In this document: piece by piece, positions 1 to 9,547 of the stretch
Position numbering within the stretch: the first letter of the stretch is position 1
How the letters are laid out: each line of letters opens with the position of its first letter
DNA from: Pelosinus sp. IPA-1
GTDB taxonomy: Bacteria; Bacillota; Negativicutes; DSM-13327
DNA: 64,000 bases
NCBI RefSeq assembly: GCF_030269905.1
Contig: NZ_BSVC01000001.1
Coordinates: 248,001 to 312,000, forward strand
Reading direction: 5' to 3'
Translations under genes and position numbers: made by a program
The notes under the pieces: model-generated
The model's input: only the letters and a program-made list of their open reading frames with translations
The model's database searches: none
What the model was told of the DNA's origin: nothing

Positions 1-42
1 GGAACATTGAATAATTCGATTAATAGTAACTGTTTCTCGCAC
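1..42 (-). CDS. 5' end of an unidentified gene, cut by the window edge
   Basis: On the minus strand an AGGAGG ribosome binding site (complement of 51-56) sits 8 bases before a GTG codon (42-40), followed by 14 open codons reading MRETVTINRIIQCS up to the window edge. The spacing and strength of the site make a real start likely, but the visible peptide is too short to assign a family. It is divergent from the HD-GYP gene. Confidence 0.4.
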   Translation of the reverse strand, partial: MRETVTINRIIQCS

Positions 43-261
43 CTCTAATCCCTCCTAAAATTCCCCTATACTTTAAGAATATAACAAAGATTTAGTAGCA
101 GAGATAGGTCAATTATGTTAAGAATGTGTTAATAATTGTTAATTATATGCAGAAGCCATTGCTTTAATTTTTTGTGAACATATAATAGCATAGTTTTATC
201 CTGCAATAAGCAGAAGGAGAATATTACTAAATTCTATTTTATCGCAAAGATAACAGCAGGA
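43..261. promoter_or_regulatory. Divergent promoter region with PhoP-like TTAA repeats
   Basis: AT-rich spacer between divergent genes. TTAAGA (118-123), TTAATA (129-134) and TTAATT (139-144) are spaced 11 and 10 bases, reminiscent of the PhoP direct repeats seen more clearly before pstS in this window. A TATAAT occurs at 181-186. The last repeat has the wrong period, so this is a weak candidate. Confidence 0.25.
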
Positions 262-984
262 ATGATTTCACATAATGTAGAATTACGTAAAAGATTGTTA
301 TGCCAAAAACATGATATTAATGATAATGTTACCAATACTATAAATAATATAGGTGGACGCATGCATAATTTAAAACAGAACAAACTATCTGTAATAAACA
401 TAGTCAATATGGAGGCTATAGAGGAATTTTGTCATCAGGTATATTACTGTGACCCATATACCTCGATGCATGCAGAGCACGTGGCTGAGCTTATGGCTGG
501 ATTGGCTAATCAAATGAACATGTCATCGGATGAAATTAATCTTGCTTTTATTGTCGGATTAGTTCATGACGTAGGTAAAATAAAAACTCCTGGCGATATT
601 CTAAATAAGTCAGGTAGGCTTACTGAGGACGAGTTTAAAATTATGAAACAACATGCTGAAAATGGTGCGGATATGCTATCAAACATCGAAGGGGCAGAAA
701 AGCTGGCTACAATTATGCTTCACCACCATGAAAGATACGATGGTAAAGGATATCCAAAAGGGATTGCTGGAGAGAATATACCACTGCTAAGTAGAATGCT
801 TGCTGTTTGTGACACTTTTGACGCTATGACTACCAATCGATGTTATAGGAAACCTGTGTCCCTTGAGGGCTGTATAACGGAAATTAAAAGATGTGCGGGA
901 ACACAATTTGATCCAGTGATTTGTGGGTTGTTTATTGAATTTTTAAATGAGAGGTTTATCTTTATGGGAGAGGCCAGCTATTGA
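262..984 (+). CDS. HD-GYP domain phosphodiesterase (cyclic-di-GMP hydrolase)
   Basis: A 240-residue cytoplasmic protein with a complete HD-GYP domain. The metal-binding HD pair is H102-D103 in HDVGKIKTP, followed by the HHHERYDGKGYP signature and the ACDTFDAMT-like region (here VCDTFDAMTTNR). HD-GYP enzymes hydrolyse cyclic-di-GMP to pGpG or GMP. There is no fused receiver or PAS domain; the first 60 residues match nothing I recognise. The ATG at 262 has only a weak AGCAGG upstream; an in-frame ATG at 361 has GGTGG at good spacing and would give a 207-residue protein, so the start is uncertain. It is followed 16 bases later by queF, probably by co-transcription rather than function. Confidence 0.85.
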   Translation: MISHNVELRKRLLCQKHDINDNVTNTINNIGGRMHNLKQNKLSVINIVNMEAIEEFCHQVYYCDPYTSMHAEHVAELMAGLANQMNMSSDEINLAFIVGLVHDVGKIKTPGDILNKSGRLTEDEFKIMKQHAENGADMLSNIEGAEKLATIMLHHHERYDGKGYPKGIAGENIPLLSRMLAVCDTFDAMTTNRCYRKPVSLEGCITEIKRCAGTQFDPVICGLFIEFLNERFIFMGEASY

Positions 985-1000
985 GAAAAGGAGAATGTAA

Positions 1001-1498
1001 ATGTCAAGAAATAGTAAAGAATTAGAAGGTATAACCCTTTTAGGGAATCAAAATGTTAAGTATGAATATTCATATACTCCGGAGGTCTTGGAGGTATTTG
1101 AAAATAAGCATATTGAAAATGACTACTGGGTAAAGTTTAATTGTCCTGAATTCACTACCCTTTGTCCCATGACAGGACAACCTGACTTTGCCACTATTTA
1201 TATAAAATATATTCCCGATGTCAAAATGGTTGAGAGCAAGTCATTAAAATTATATTTACTTAGTTTCCGTAACCAAGGTGACTTTCATGAAGACGTTGTT
1301 AATATTATTATGAAGGATCTTATAAAATTAATGCAGCCTCGCTATATTGAGGTCTGGGGGAAGTTTCTGCCTCGTGGTGGTATATCCATTGACCCTTATT
1401 GCAACTATGGCAAACCTGATACTAAATACGAAACTCTCGCTTGGCATAGAATGCAGGAACACGATTTGCACTCTTTAGAGAAGATTGATAACCGATAA
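1001..1498 (+). CDS. queF: NADPH-dependent 7-cyano-7-deazaguanine (preQ0) reductase
   Basis: QueF reduces the nitrile of preQ0 to the amine preQ1 in queuosine tRNA modification. The 165-residue length matches the short, unimodular QueF type. The motif [16 protein letters not shown] places the catalytic cysteine at residue 55 and the catalytic aspartate at 62, the same numbers as in Bacillus subtilis QueF, and the substrate-binding stretch [10 protein letters not shown] follows. AAAAGGAG precedes the ATG. The other preQ0 genes (queC, queD, queE) are not in the window. A terminator follows directly. Confidence 0.95.
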   Translation: MSRNSKELEGITLLGNQNVKYEYSYTPEVLEVFENKHIENDYWVKFNCPEFTTLCPMTGQPDFATIYIKYIPDVKMVESKSLKLYLLSFRNQGDFHEDVVNIIMKDLIKLMQPRYIEVWGKFLPRGGISIDPYCNYGKPDTKYETLAWHRMQEHDLHSLEKIDNR

Positions 1499-1508
1499 TT
1501 AAAAAAAG

Positions 1509-1549
1509 CGGATCTAAGACAAGTTAGTAGTTGTTTTAGATCCGTTCTT
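1509..1549 (+). terminator. Terminator after queF
   Basis: Arms 1509-1522 and 1531-1544 pair over 14 bases with one G-T wobble around an 8-base loop, followed by TTCTTC. Confidence 0.8.
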
Positions 1550-1663
1550 CTATTTTGCATTCACAGTTTCATTATGACTCAAAAGCCGCTGTAATATTAC
1601 AAGGTTAAGGGCATTATAAAAAACGAAGCAATTTACATAAAATACTAAAATAAACAAATCATA

Positions 1664-1719
1664 TTGACTAGATACTAAAATCAATTTATAATTAAAACAT
1701 ACCCTAGGGGGGTATGGTA
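1664..1719 (+). promoter_or_regulatory. Copper promoter with CsoR operator
   Basis: A near-ideal sigma-A promoter: TTGACT (1664-1669), 17-base spacer, TATAAT (1687-1692). The G-tract palindrome ATACCCTAGGGGGGTATGG (1699-1717) lies just after the -10 box over the expected transcription start. This matches the known type of CsoR operator (a GC-rich centre with flanking TAC/GTA halves), so CsoR binding should block initiation until Cu(I) releases it. Confidence 0.8.
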
Positions 1720-1734
1720 TAAAGGGGTGAAAAC

Positions 1735-2004
1735 ATGTTAACAGAAAAAGAGAAAAGTGAATTAAAATTGCGACTGAAAAAAGTGGCAGGTCAAATAAAT
1801 GGCATTGATAAAATGTTGGATGATGGGCGTTACTGCGTAGATGTAGTGCAGCAAATTTTAGCAGCACGGGCTGCCCTAAATCGCGTGTCAATGATTGTAT
1901 TAGAAAGTCATGCAAAAAGTTGTGTGGTGACAGCGATTAAAGAAAATCGAGCAGAAGAAAGCATTGATGAATTGATGAATGTCTTAAAACAATTTACGAA
2001 ATAA
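1735..2004 (+). CDS. csoR: CsoR-family copper-sensing transcriptional repressor
   Basis: An 89-residue all-helical DUF156/CsoR protein. The Cu(I)-binding Cys-His-Cys triad is C34, H59 and C63, with the same 25- and 4-residue spacing as in Mycobacterium tuberculosis CsoR (C36, H61, C65). That separates it from RcnR (nickel/cobalt) and FrmR (formaldehyde) relatives, which have different ligands. The ATG follows GGGGTG and lies 15 bases after the operator. It forms an operon with copA, 25 bases downstream, so it should repress its own operon and be released by Cu(I). Confidence 0.92.
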   Translation: MLTEKEKSELKLRLKKVAGQINGIDKMLDDGRYCVDVVQQILAARAALNRVSMIVLESHAKSCVVTAIKENRAEESIDELMNVLKQFTK

Positions 2005-2029
2005 CCATAGAGAAAAGGAGTTGAACCTC

Positions 2030-4462
2030 ATGACCGATCAAAAGGATAGCACTAAAAATCTCGCCTTGCAGTCAGGTAGTTTTAAAGTTGGCGGTATGAC
2101 TTGTGCCGTTTGTGCCACTCGTATTGAAAAAGGACTAGGGAAATTAGTAGGAGTAGATAAAGCAGTAGTGAATTTTGCCGCTGAAAAAGCAACTGTTTCT
2201 TATGATGCAGATAAAATTGGTTTACAAGAGATTGGGGCAAAAATTGAAGGCCTTGGCTACCAAGTCATTAAGGATAAGGCGGACTTTAACATAACAGGTA
2301 TGCATTGTGCTTCTTGCTCCAATCGGATTGAGAAGGGCTTAAATAAGTTGCCTGGCGTATATAGCGCAATCGTTAATTTGGCTGCTGAAAAAGCCAGTGT
2401 GGAATACAACGCTAGCGAAATAACCGTGGAGCAGATGAAAGCTAGGGTAGCAAAATTAGGATTTACAGCTCATAGTATCACTGATGCTAGCGATGCGAAC
2501 CAGGAAAAGGTGGTAAAGCAGGCTGAAGTAGCGCGGCAGCGATTTCGCCTTATTTTATCTGCAGTTCTCTCCTTTCCTTTGTTGTGGGCAATGGTATTAC
2601 ACTTTTTTGGCATAATAGGAAAAACTAGTGAATTTTTAATGAATCCCTATTTTCAATTGCTGCTAGCGACTCCTGTACAGTTTGTGGCTGGGTGGGAGTT
2701 TTATCGTGGCGCCTATACGGCCCTAAAAAATGGAAGTTCCAATATGGATGTATTGGTTGCCCTTGGAACATCTGCAGCCTATTTCTATAGCGTTTCTAAT
2801 ATGGTAAGGGGCATTCCTGAGTTGTATTTTGAGACGTCTGCAATTCTTATTACACTCATTATTTTAGGTAAATTATTAGAGGCAACAGCAAAAGGACATA
2901 CGTCAGAAGCGATAAAAGCTCTTATGGGGCTACAAGCTAAAACTGCCCGTGTCATCCGTGGAGAAGAAGAAATCGATATTAGAATAGAAGAAGTAGTGGT
3001 AGATGATATTATTATCGTACGACCTGGCGAAAAAGTTCCTGTAGATGGCCAAATTGTAGAGGGAACTTCAGCCGTAGACGAATCTATGCTAACAGGTGAA
3101 AGCCTTCCTGTGGACAAAAAGGTGGGGGATAAAGTAGTCGGCGCTACGATTAATAAATTTGGCACGTTTAAATTCAAAGCCATGAAGGTAGGGAGTAATA
3201 CGGTTCTCGCTCAAATTGTAAGGATCGTGGAAGAAGCCCAAGGCTCTAAAGCCCCGATTCAGCGATTTGCCGATGTTGTTTCTGGTTATTTCGTACCAAC
3301 AATCATTGGTATTTCCCTATTAACCTTTTTAGGGTGGTACTTTGTATTTGATCCTGGCAATTTTTCCAGAGCTTTAATTAATTTTACCTCTGTATTAGTA
3401 ATTGCTTGTCCTTGCGCTTTAGGCTTGGCAACTCCCACCTCTATCATGGTGGGAACAGGCAAAGGAGCGGAAAATGGTATTCTCATTAAAGGAGCGGAAC
3501 ACTTAGAAAATGCCCACCGACTGACCGCTATTGTGCTAGATAAAACAGGCACCATCACCAAAGGAGAACCAGATGTTACTGATATCATTCCCCTAGCACA
3601 TTTGACACGAGAGGAAATACTACAAATTGCTGTAAGGGCAGAAAAAAAGTCCGAACATCCTTTAGCAGAAGCCATTGTCAAATTTGGGCAGACCAAAGGT
3701 ATATCGGCACAGGATCCCGATTCATTTACTGCTATTCCTGGTTATGGCGTAGAAGTGAATCTTGATGGTAAAAGAATATTAGTTGGAACTCGCAAATTGA
3801 TGAATGATAATAATATTGTGATTGAAGATTTGCTTCCTCAAATTGAAGCATTAGAAGAACAAGGGAAGACGGTTATGTTGATGGCCCTAGAAAATCAAAT
3901 GGTAGGCCTATTTGCCGTAGCGGATACGATCAAAGAAAATTCTTTACAAGCAGTAGCAGAGTTAAAGAAATTAGGAATTGATGTATGGATGATTACAGGT
4001 GATAATGAACGTACCGCTCGCACGATTGCAGGGCAAGTCGGAATTGACAATGTACTATTTGAAGTTCTGCCTGAACACAAAGCGGAGAAAGTAGAAGCTT
4101 TAAAACGAGAAGGAAAAGTGGTAGCCATGGTAGGTGATGGTATCAATGATGCTCCAGCCCTTGCGACAGCCGATGTTGGTTTTGCGATTGGTACAGGTAC
4201 GGATGTTGCCATAGAGGCTGCCGATATTACCTTGATGCAAGGAGATCTTCGTGGTATTGTTGCCGCGATTAAATTAAGTAAAGCCACCATGAGGAATATT
4301 AAGCAAAATCTATTCTGGGCATTGATTTATAACTCATTAGGTATCCCTATAGCAATCGCTGGTTATTTATCTCCTGTATTAGCAGGTGGCGCAATGGCCT
4401 TTAGCTCTGTTTCTGTAGTGCTCAATGCTCTTAGGTTAAAAAGGTTTAGACCGTATCATTGA
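2030..4462 (+). CDS. copA: Cu(I)-exporting P1B-type ATPase
   Basis: CopA pumps Cu(I) out of the cytoplasm using ATP. From the ATG at 2030 the protein has 810 residues: two N-terminal heavy-metal-associated domains (C25-x-x-C28 in GMTCAVC and C93-x-x-C96 in GMHCASC), the TGES actuator loop, the transmembrane C460-P-C462 site in [12 protein letters not shown], the phosphorylated D504 in DKTGT, the SEHPL motif of P1B pumps, and the [10 protein letters not shown] hinge. CPC with two HMA domains points to Cu(I)/Ag(I) rather than Zn/Cd. A TTG nine bases upstream (2021) abuts the AAAAGGAG site and is too close to be the start. No CopZ chaperone gene follows, unlike many Bacillus operons. Confidence 0.95.
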   Translation: MTDQKDSTKNLALQSGSFKVGGMTCAVCATRIEKGLGKLVGVDKAVVNFAAEKATVSYDADKIGLQEIGAKIEGLGYQVIKDKADFNITGMHCASCSNRIEKGLNKLPGVYSAIVNLAAEKASVEYNASEITVEQMKARVAKLGFTAHSITDASDANQEKVVKQAEVARQRFRLILSAVLSFPLLWAMVLHFFGIIGKTSEFLMNPYFQLLLATPVQFVAGWEFYRGAYTALKNGSSNMDVLVALGTSAAYFYSVSNMVRGIPELYFETSAILITLIILGKLLEATAKGHTSEAIKALMGLQAKTARVIRGEEEIDIRIEEVVVDDIIIVRPGEKVPVDGQIVEGTSAVDESMLTGESLPVDKKVGDKVVGATINKFGTFKFKAMKVGSNTVLAQIVRIVEEAQGSKAPIQRFADVVSGYFVPTIIGISLLTFLGWYFVFDPGNFSRALINFTSVLVIACPCALGLATPTSIMVGTGKGAENGILIKGAEHLENAHRLTAIVLDKTGTITKGEPDVTDIIPLAHLTREEILQIAVRAEKKSEHPLAEAIVKFGQTKGISAQDPDSFTAIPGYGVEVNLDGKRILVGTRKLMNDNNIVIEDLLPQIEALEEQGKTVMLMALENQMVGLFAVADTIKENSLQAVAELKKLGIDVWMITGDNERTARTIAGQVGIDNVLFEVLPEHKAEKVEALKREGKVVAMVGDGINDAPALATADVGFAIGTGTDVAIEAADITLMQGDLRGIVAAIKLSKATMRNIKQNLFWALIYNSLGIPIAIAGYLSPVLAGGAMAFSSVSVVLNALRLKRFRPYH

Positions 4463-4573
4463 AACGATGATAAACAAATCGATTAAAATCTAGTATTAAT
4501 AGGTTGGATTTTATTTGTAACATAGTTAACGTAGCGTCATAACGTAAGATAATGATATAATTAATAAAAATAA

Positions 4574-4599
4574 GTAATCTGTATTTTCATTCAGATTAC
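4574..4599 (+). promoter_or_regulatory. Leader hairpin before the amidohydrolase
   Basis: GTAATCTG (4574-4581) and CAGATTAC (4592-4599) form a perfect 8-base stem around a 10-base loop, 39 bases before the chosen GTG start. It has no T-run, so a role in translation or RNA stability is possible but unproven. Confidence 0.3.
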
Positions 4600-4638
4600 A
4601 TGAAATTATCTTTGGTGATAGATAGGTGGTGGCGATAC

Positions 4639-6006
4639 GTGTTTGATATAGTAATTAAAAATGGAATTCTGATTGACCCAGAATCCCTTACCAGAACCAA
4701 TGGAAATGTAGGCATGAAAAATGGGAAAATAGCCTCCATCACTAAAGAAGAAATTCATGGTGTTCAAGAATTTGATGCTTATGGTAAGATGGTTTGTCCA
4801 GGCTTTATTGATATTCATGGGCATATTGATTGGGACGATTATTGTGGGGAACTTTCCCTGCGCCAAGGAATTACTACTACCGTAGGTGGTAACTGTGGAT
4901 TAAGTCCTTTAGATATAAATGCCTTCTTTGCAGCGCAAGAAAAGCAAGGATTTATCGTCAACCAGGCAGAGCTCATTGGACATTCTATTAGTTTAAGGGC
5001 AGAAGTAGGGGCAGCAGATCCTCTAGAACCTGCTACAGCTGAGCAGTTAGCCCGTATGGAATATCTAGTTGAAAAAGCATTCGAAGAGGGAGCTTGTGGT
5101 TTATCCTTAGGCTTAGCCTATGCGCCGGGGAGCTCTAACGCTGAAATTATCAATTTAAGTAAAATTGCTGCTAGGTATGGAAGAATTGTAGCTGTGGACA
5201 CACGGATGATTACAGGAATCGATATGTATTCCCTAGTGGAAGTGATCTCCATTGCACGCCAAACGGGAGCCCGCATTCAGGTATCTCATTTGGTTTACCA
5301 ATATGGAACAGGTGTCATGAATGAAGCTCTCGCAGTCATTAATCGGGCAAGGGCCGATGGGCTGGATATACGTTTTGACAGTGGTATGTATACCCAGTGG
5401 GCAACTCATATCGGTGCGGTACTATTTAGTGAAGAATATATGGAGTTGAACGGGTGGAAACTAGAGGATATTTTGGTGATTACGGGTAAGTACAATGGTC
5501 AGCGCTTGACGATGGATATTTATCAGGAACTTCGTACCCATTATCCCCATACAGCAGTAGTGGTGTTTACAGGCATTGAAGAGGAAATTTATATGGCCCT
5601 TCATCATCCTTATGCCATGCCTTCCACGGATACGGGGACATATCTGCCTGGTGAGGGACATCCTCAAATTGCAGGCAGTTTCCCCCGTTATTTTAAAAAA
5701 ATGGTGGCAGAACGCTATGAATTAACCATCATGGAGGCCGTTCGTAAGGCGACATTACTGCCAGCAGAGACGTTAGGCTTTAATACAAAAGGCCGCCTGC
5801 GAGAAGGAATGGATGGGGATATTGTAGTAGTTGATATGCAAACTATTACGGATAAGGCAGATTTTGGGCTGCCTAATGCTTATCCTGAGGGAATTGATTA
5901 TGTTTTCCTCAATGGTAAGTTAGCTCTTGCCAAGGGAGAAATTATGGATAGACAGGCTGGAAAAGCAGTGCGTTGTACCAAACCTGTTTATGACTATCAG
6001 ATATAG
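4639..6006 (+). CDS. N-acyl-D-amino-acid deacylase (D-aminoacylase)-like amidohydrolase
   Basis: A metal-dependent amidohydrolase-superfamily enzyme of 455 residues. The metal-binding HxH is H60-G-H62 in GFIDIHGHID, placed after the usual N-terminal beta-sandwich (FDIVIKNGILID), and the C-terminal sandwich (GRLREGMDGDIVVVD) completes the fold. The GLSLGLAYAPG and PSTDTGTY segments are typical of the D-aminoacylase branch, so the likely reaction is removal of an acyl group from an N-acyl-D-amino acid; dihydroorotase- or hydantoinase-like relatives are alternatives. GTG at 4639 has AGGTGGT at 8 bases; the longer frame from ATG 4600 lacks a site and begins in a hairpin. It is a single-gene unit ended by a terminator that abuts repeat R1. 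Confidence 0.75.
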   Translation: MFDIVIKNGILIDPESLTRTNGNVGMKNGKIASITKEEIHGVQEFDAYGKMVCPGFIDIHGHIDWDDYCGELSLRQGITTTVGGNCGLSPLDINAFFAAQEKQGFIVNQAELIGHSISLRAEVGAADPLEPATAEQLARMEYLVEKAFEEGACGLSLGLAYAPGSSNAEIINLSKIAARYGRIVAVDTRMITGIDMYSLVEVISIARQTGARIQVSHLVYQYGTGVMNEALAVINRARADGLDIRFDSGMYTQWATHIGAVLFSEEYMELNGWKLEDILVITGKYNGQRLTMDIYQELRTHYPHTAVVVFTGIEEEIYMALHHPYAMPSTDTGTYLPGEGHPQIAGSFPRYFKKMVAERYELTIMEAVRKATLLPAETLGFNTKGRLREGMDGDIVVVDMQTITDKADFGLPNAYPEGIDYVFLNGKLALAKGEIMDRQAGKAVRCTKPVYDYQI

Positions 6007-6050
6007 AAAACAAGATGTTGTCATGTAAGACAAAAAATAAGGCTATGTGA

Positions 6051-6093
6051 AAGACGCAAAAGAGTAAACAGCTTACTCATTTGCGTCTTTTTT
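6051..6093 (+). terminator. Terminator after the amidohydrolase
   Basis: A 17-base stem with one mismatch (6051-6067 with 6072-6088) is followed by a run of T. Repeat R1 copy A begins two bases after the T-run. Confidence 0.85.
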
Positions 6094-6094
6094 A

Positions 6095-6191
6095 CGGAAT
6101 CAGAAAGTATAAAACTTTCTTGATTCCAAGTAAGAACGACTAAGGCTTCTGCCTGCGTCTGAGGACTTGGCACAAGCCAAGTCTTTTCTTA
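6095..6191 (+). repeat. Dispersed 97-bp structured repeat R1, copy A
   Basis: From CGGAATCAGAAAG to CTTTTCTTA. Two hairpins are visible: GGAATCAGAAAGT with ACTTTCTTGATTCC at the left, and GACTTGGC-acaa-GCCAAGTC followed by TTTT at the right, itself shaped like a terminator. Copy B (32149-32245) differs at only a few bases; copy C (36126-36222) is on the opposite strand. No coding frame. Confidence 0.85.
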
Positions 6192-6327
6192 TTTAGATAC
6201 AGTTAAATAGACTGAAAATAAAAATAATTGAGTGAAATGTAAAATGATTTAAATGCTAAATGACTTTTGGATCGCTTATACTTAATGAGGAACCATATTT
6301 TGGTTAAATAATGAGGGGGAGACAATA

Positions 6328-7632
6328 GTGAAAAAGAGTTTAGCAATTTTACTTTCCACAGTATTACTGTTGGCCATGATACTCTCTGGTTGTGGTGCAA
6401 AGACGTCCACAGCAAAAACAGGCGATATAAAGCCTACCACCCTTAATTTTTGGACCTTTCAGGAATTGCATAAAGGCTTTATGGATGATGCAGTTGCAAC
6501 CTGGAATAAGAATCACCCAGATAAGCCGATTGTATTAAAAACGGATGTATATCCTTATGACGAACAACACAATAAACTTTTAATTGCGCTTCAATCAGGG
6601 ACAGGGGCTCCTGATATAGTAGATATTGAGATCAGTAAGTTTGCTAACTTTTTGAAGGGGAGCAAACCAGGCTTAGTAGAGCTTAATGATGTGGTAGAGC
6701 CTGTAAAGGATAAGTTAATTATGGGGAGAATGGAGAACTATGCAAAGGATGGTAAGTACTACGGTATTGACTATCATGTGGGTGCTGAGGTTATGTACTA
6801 TAATAAAGCACTCTTTGAGCAAGCAGGCGTAAACATCAATGATATTGTTACTTGGGATGATTACATTGCTGCTGGCAAAAAGATTGTTGAAAAGACAGGA
6901 AAGCCGATGACTACCCTTGAAACCACAGAACACTGGTCCTATTATCCCTTGATCAATATGCAAGGCTCCGACTTATTGGGGAAAAATGGCGAAGTTATTT
7001 TAGATAACGAAATCAATAAGAAAACATTAGAAATGCTCAAAGATATGTTATACAAAGACAAGATTGCAGTCCCAGCACCTGGAGGTTTCCACCATTCAGA
7101 AGAATACTGGGCTTGGATGAATAAAGGAAATGCTGCTTCTGTTTGGATGCCCATGTGGTATATGGGAAGATTTGTACAGTATATGCCTGATTTAAAAGGT
7201 CAAATGGTTATCCGCCCTATGCCAATCTTCCCTGGTGGCAAGAAATCAGCAGGGATGGGCGGTACAGGAACTGCGATTACAACCCAAGGAAAAAACATAG
7301 AACTTGCCAAGCAGTTTTTAGCGGAAGCGAAACTATCGAAAGACGGCAGTATAAAAACATGGTCACTTTTAGGCTTTGATCCGATAAGAAGTGATGCATG
7401 GACAGATCCTGCTATGTCAGCAGACAATAAATATACGGATTACTTTGGTACGGATATTTTCAATACGTTAAAAGCCGTTATTGGTGATATTGGCTCTATC
7501 AATGTTGGCGCAAAGTTCCCCAATGCAATTACCTTATTACAAAAAAATATCTGTTTTAAAGTCTTAAAAGAACAAAGTCAGACTCCTGAACAAGCTCTTA
7601 AGGAGGCCGCTGAAGAGCTTAGGACAAAATAA
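6328..7632 (+). CDS. ABC transporter sugar-binding lipoprotein (AraN-like)
   Basis: An extracytoplasmic family-1 solute-binding protein of 434 residues. The signal peptide ends in the lipobox LSGC with lipidated C22, so it is anchored in the inner membrane. The mature part shows the family-1 pattern (TLNFWTF near the start, VTWDDYIAAGKKI in the middle). GTG at 6328 follows GAGGGGGAGA. With the two permeases, GH51 enzyme and MsmX-type ATPase downstream it most resembles the Bacillus AraNPQ system, which takes up arabino-oligosaccharides. The ligand is inferred from the neighbours. A strong hairpin separates it from the permease genes and probably keeps its transcript more abundant. Confidence 0.85.
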   Translation: MKKSLAILLSTVLLLAMILSGCGAKTSTAKTGDIKPTTLNFWTFQELHKGFMDDAVATWNKNHPDKPIVLKTDVYPYDEQHNKLLIALQSGTGAPDIVDIEISKFANFLKGSKPGLVELNDVVEPVKDKLIMGRMENYAKDGKYYGIDYHVGAEVMYYNKALFEQAGVNINDIVTWDDYIAAGKKIVEKTGKPMTTLETTEHWSYYPLINMQGSDLLGKNGEVILDNEINKKTLEMLKDMLYKDKIAVPAPGGFHHSEEYWAWMNKGNAASVWMPMWYMGRFVQYMPDLKGQMVIRPMPIFPGGKKSAGMGGTGTAITTQGKNIELAKQFLAEAKLSKDGSIKTWSLLGFDPIRSDAWTDPAMSADNKYTDYFGTDIFNTLKAVIGDIGSINVGAKFPNAITLLQKNICFKVLKEQSQTPEQALKEAAEELRTK

Positions 7633-7639
7633 AGAGAAC

Positions 7640-7678
7640 GTAAAAGATTCAACCCCCTCCGCTGGTTGAATCTTTTAC
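7640..7678 (+). promoter_or_regulatory. Intercistronic hairpin between binding protein and permeases
   Basis: Arms 7640-7654 and 7664-7678 are perfect 15-base complements around a 9-base loop, with no T-run after. Such hairpins after the first gene of sugar ABC operons are known to stabilise the upstream message or cause partial read-through; here it would raise binding protein over permease. Confidence 0.6.
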
Positions 7679-7730
7679 TAAATATAGTACTTTGGTAGAC
7701 TATAGACTGCTAGGTGAAGGAGGCGCAAAG

Positions 7731-8675
7731 GTGGCAGATCCATCAGTAATTGGTCTGGGTAAACCCTTTATTAGACGAAGTCGATTGAAACAACTATTTT
7801 CCTCGCAAAAAACAGCACCCTATGTATTTGTTTTGCCCTTTATCCTATCTTTTTTAGTGTTTTTTTTGTATCCCATTGTCTCCACAGTGATTATGAGTTT
7901 TCAGAGGATCGATGGGCCAGGAGATATAACTTTTATTGGGCTCCAAAATTACAAGAATCTATTGAATCCCCATTTTTTTAATGCAGTATGGTTAACGACT
8001 CGCTATACCTTTTGGACTATTTTGGTGCTGGTACCTCTACCTCTTGTACTGTCAATTTTTTTAAATAAGAAAACTACAATCGGGAAAAATTTCTTCCGGT
8101 CCGCCTTTTTTATGCCAGCCCTTACCTCTGTCATCGTAGCAGGACTTTTTTTCCGTCTTGCTTTTGGAGAACAACAGACTACACTAGTCAATTCTATGTT
8201 AGGGGTATTTGGTATAAAGCCCACCATATGGCTTCAGGATGCGGATGCCAGCATGTTTGTCATGGTGTTGTTATGCACTTGGCGGTGGATGGGAGTTAAC
8301 ATCATATATTTTCTATCAGGCTTGCAAGGTATACCAGAAGAATTGTATGAAGCAGCTGCCATTGATGGTGCCAGTGAGTTTGAACAGTTTTTACATATCA
8401 CTCTTCCCTCTTTAAAGCCGGTAATTATGTATGTAGTAACAATCAGTGTTTATGGCGGTTATTCTATGTTTGCAGAATCTTTTGCTTTATGGAATGGGCC
8501 ACGTTCGCCGGGTGAAATTGGTATGACAATTGTAAATTATATTTATCAGGAAGGTTTTAATAATAACAATCTAGGATTTGGTTCGGCTATCGGTATTGCA
8601 TTGTTTGCTATCGTCATGGCGGTAAATCTACTGCAACTTTTCTCCAGCGGATTCTTTAAGAAGGAGGGCACATGA
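7731..8675 (+). CDS. ABC transporter permease, AraP/MalF-like
   Basis: Integral membrane subunit of the arabino-oligosaccharide importer, 314 residues, with about six membrane segments starting near PYVFVLPFILSFLVFFLYPI. The EAA loop that contacts the ATPase is EELYEAAAIDGASEFEQF. GTG at 7731 has AAGGAGG at 7 bases; the longer frame beginning with TTG at 7692 has no site. It ends one base before the next permease starts, after an internal AAGGAGG, so the two are translationally linked. Confidence 0.88.
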   Translation: MADPSVIGLGKPFIRRSRLKQLFSSQKTAPYVFVLPFILSFLVFFLYPIVSTVIMSFQRIDGPGDITFIGLQNYKNLLNPHFFNAVWLTTRYTFWTILVLVPLPLVLSIFLNKKTTIGKNFFRSAFFMPALTSVIVAGLFFRLAFGEQQTTLVNSMLGVFGIKPTIWLQDADASMFVMVLLCTWRWMGVNIIYFLSGLQGIPEELYEAAAIDGASEFEQFLHITLPSLKPVIMYVVTISVYGGYSMFAESFALWNGPRSPGEIGMTIVNYIYQEGFNNNNLGFGSAIGIALFAIVMAVNLLQLFSSGFFKKEGT

Positions 8676-8676
8676 T

Positions 8677-9522
8677 ATGAAAACGAAAGCTGGGAGTAAG
8701 GCCGCATCACTTTTGATCTTCTTAGTTTTAACGGTATTTGCCATATTCTGTCTTGCACCTTTTTTCTTTTTACTGATATCTTCTCTACGGCCAGGAGCTG
8801 AGATGATTCGGAATGGGATCTCATTTAACGTCGATTTTACAGCATTAAATTTAAATAATTATTGGCTGTTACTTGAGGGGAAAGATGGAATATATCTCCT
8901 TTGGTATATCAACAGTGCTATTATCACGGTACTTCATACTTTACTTTCTTTGTTGGTAACTTCTATGGTGGGATATGGGTTAGCAATGTATGAATTTAAA
9001 GGAAAAAATCTGATATTTACGATTGTACTTGTTGTGATGATGATACCAGTAGAGATCTTAATATTACCTCTTTATAAATTGGCGATCGGCATTGAAATGA
9101 TTAATACCTATATGGGGGTAATTATGCCTTTTGTAGTGGCTCCTATGTCCATCTTCTTTTTTCGCCAGTATGCCGAGTCACTACCCAAAGAACTGTTGGA
9201 TGCAGGCAGGATAGATGGTTGCGGGGAATTTAGAATTTTTTTTCAAATTATGATGCCCCTCATGTTGCCAGCTTTCGGCGCCATGGGAATTTTACAGGCT
9301 ATGTTTAGCTGGAATGGTTTTGTATGGCCTTTGATTGTGCTTAGATCGAACGACATGTTAACTCTACCCATAGGACTGCAATCCTTAATTACACCTTATG
9401 GAAATAATTACGATATGTTATTTCCTGGTGCTGTTATGTCAGTTATCCCCATTATTCTTTTATTTATTATTAATCAGAAAGCTTTTATTTCAGGACTTAC
9501 TGTAGGTGGCGTAAAGGGTTAG
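8677..9522 (+). CDS. ABC transporter permease, AraQ/MalG-like
   Basis: Second membrane subunit, 281 residues, six membrane segments and the MalG-type EAA loop (PKELLDAGRIDGCGEFRIF). It is expected to pair with the AraP-like protein and the MsmX-type ATPase encoded at 14724. It is followed 25 bases later by the arabinofuranosidase gene, so imported oligosaccharides and their hydrolase are co-expressed. Confidence 0.88.
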   Translation: MKTKAGSKAASLLIFLVLTVFAIFCLAPFFFLLISSLRPGAEMIRNGISFNVDFTALNLNNYWLLLEGKDGIYLLWYINSAIITVLHTLLSLLVTSMVGYGLAMYEFKGKNLIFTIVLVVMMIPVEILILPLYKLAIGIEMINTYMGVIMPFVVAPMSIFFFRQYAESLPKELLDAGRIDGCGEFRIFFQIMMPLMLPAFGAMGILQAMFSWNGFVWPLIVLRSNDMLTLPIGLQSLITPYGNNYDMLFPGAVMSVIPIILLFIINQKAFISGLTVGGVKG

Positions 9523-9547
9523 ATCGACAAGATTATGGAGGTAGAAA

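Noticed and set aside
1550-1915. 121-codon minus-strand frame over csoR
   Set aside because: Covers the csoR promoter, operator and gene on the opposite strand; no ribosome site or family.
4639-6006. Dihydroorotase
   Set aside because: No pyrimidine genes nearby, and the GLSLGLAYAPG and PSTDTGTY segments fit the D-aminoacylase branch better.
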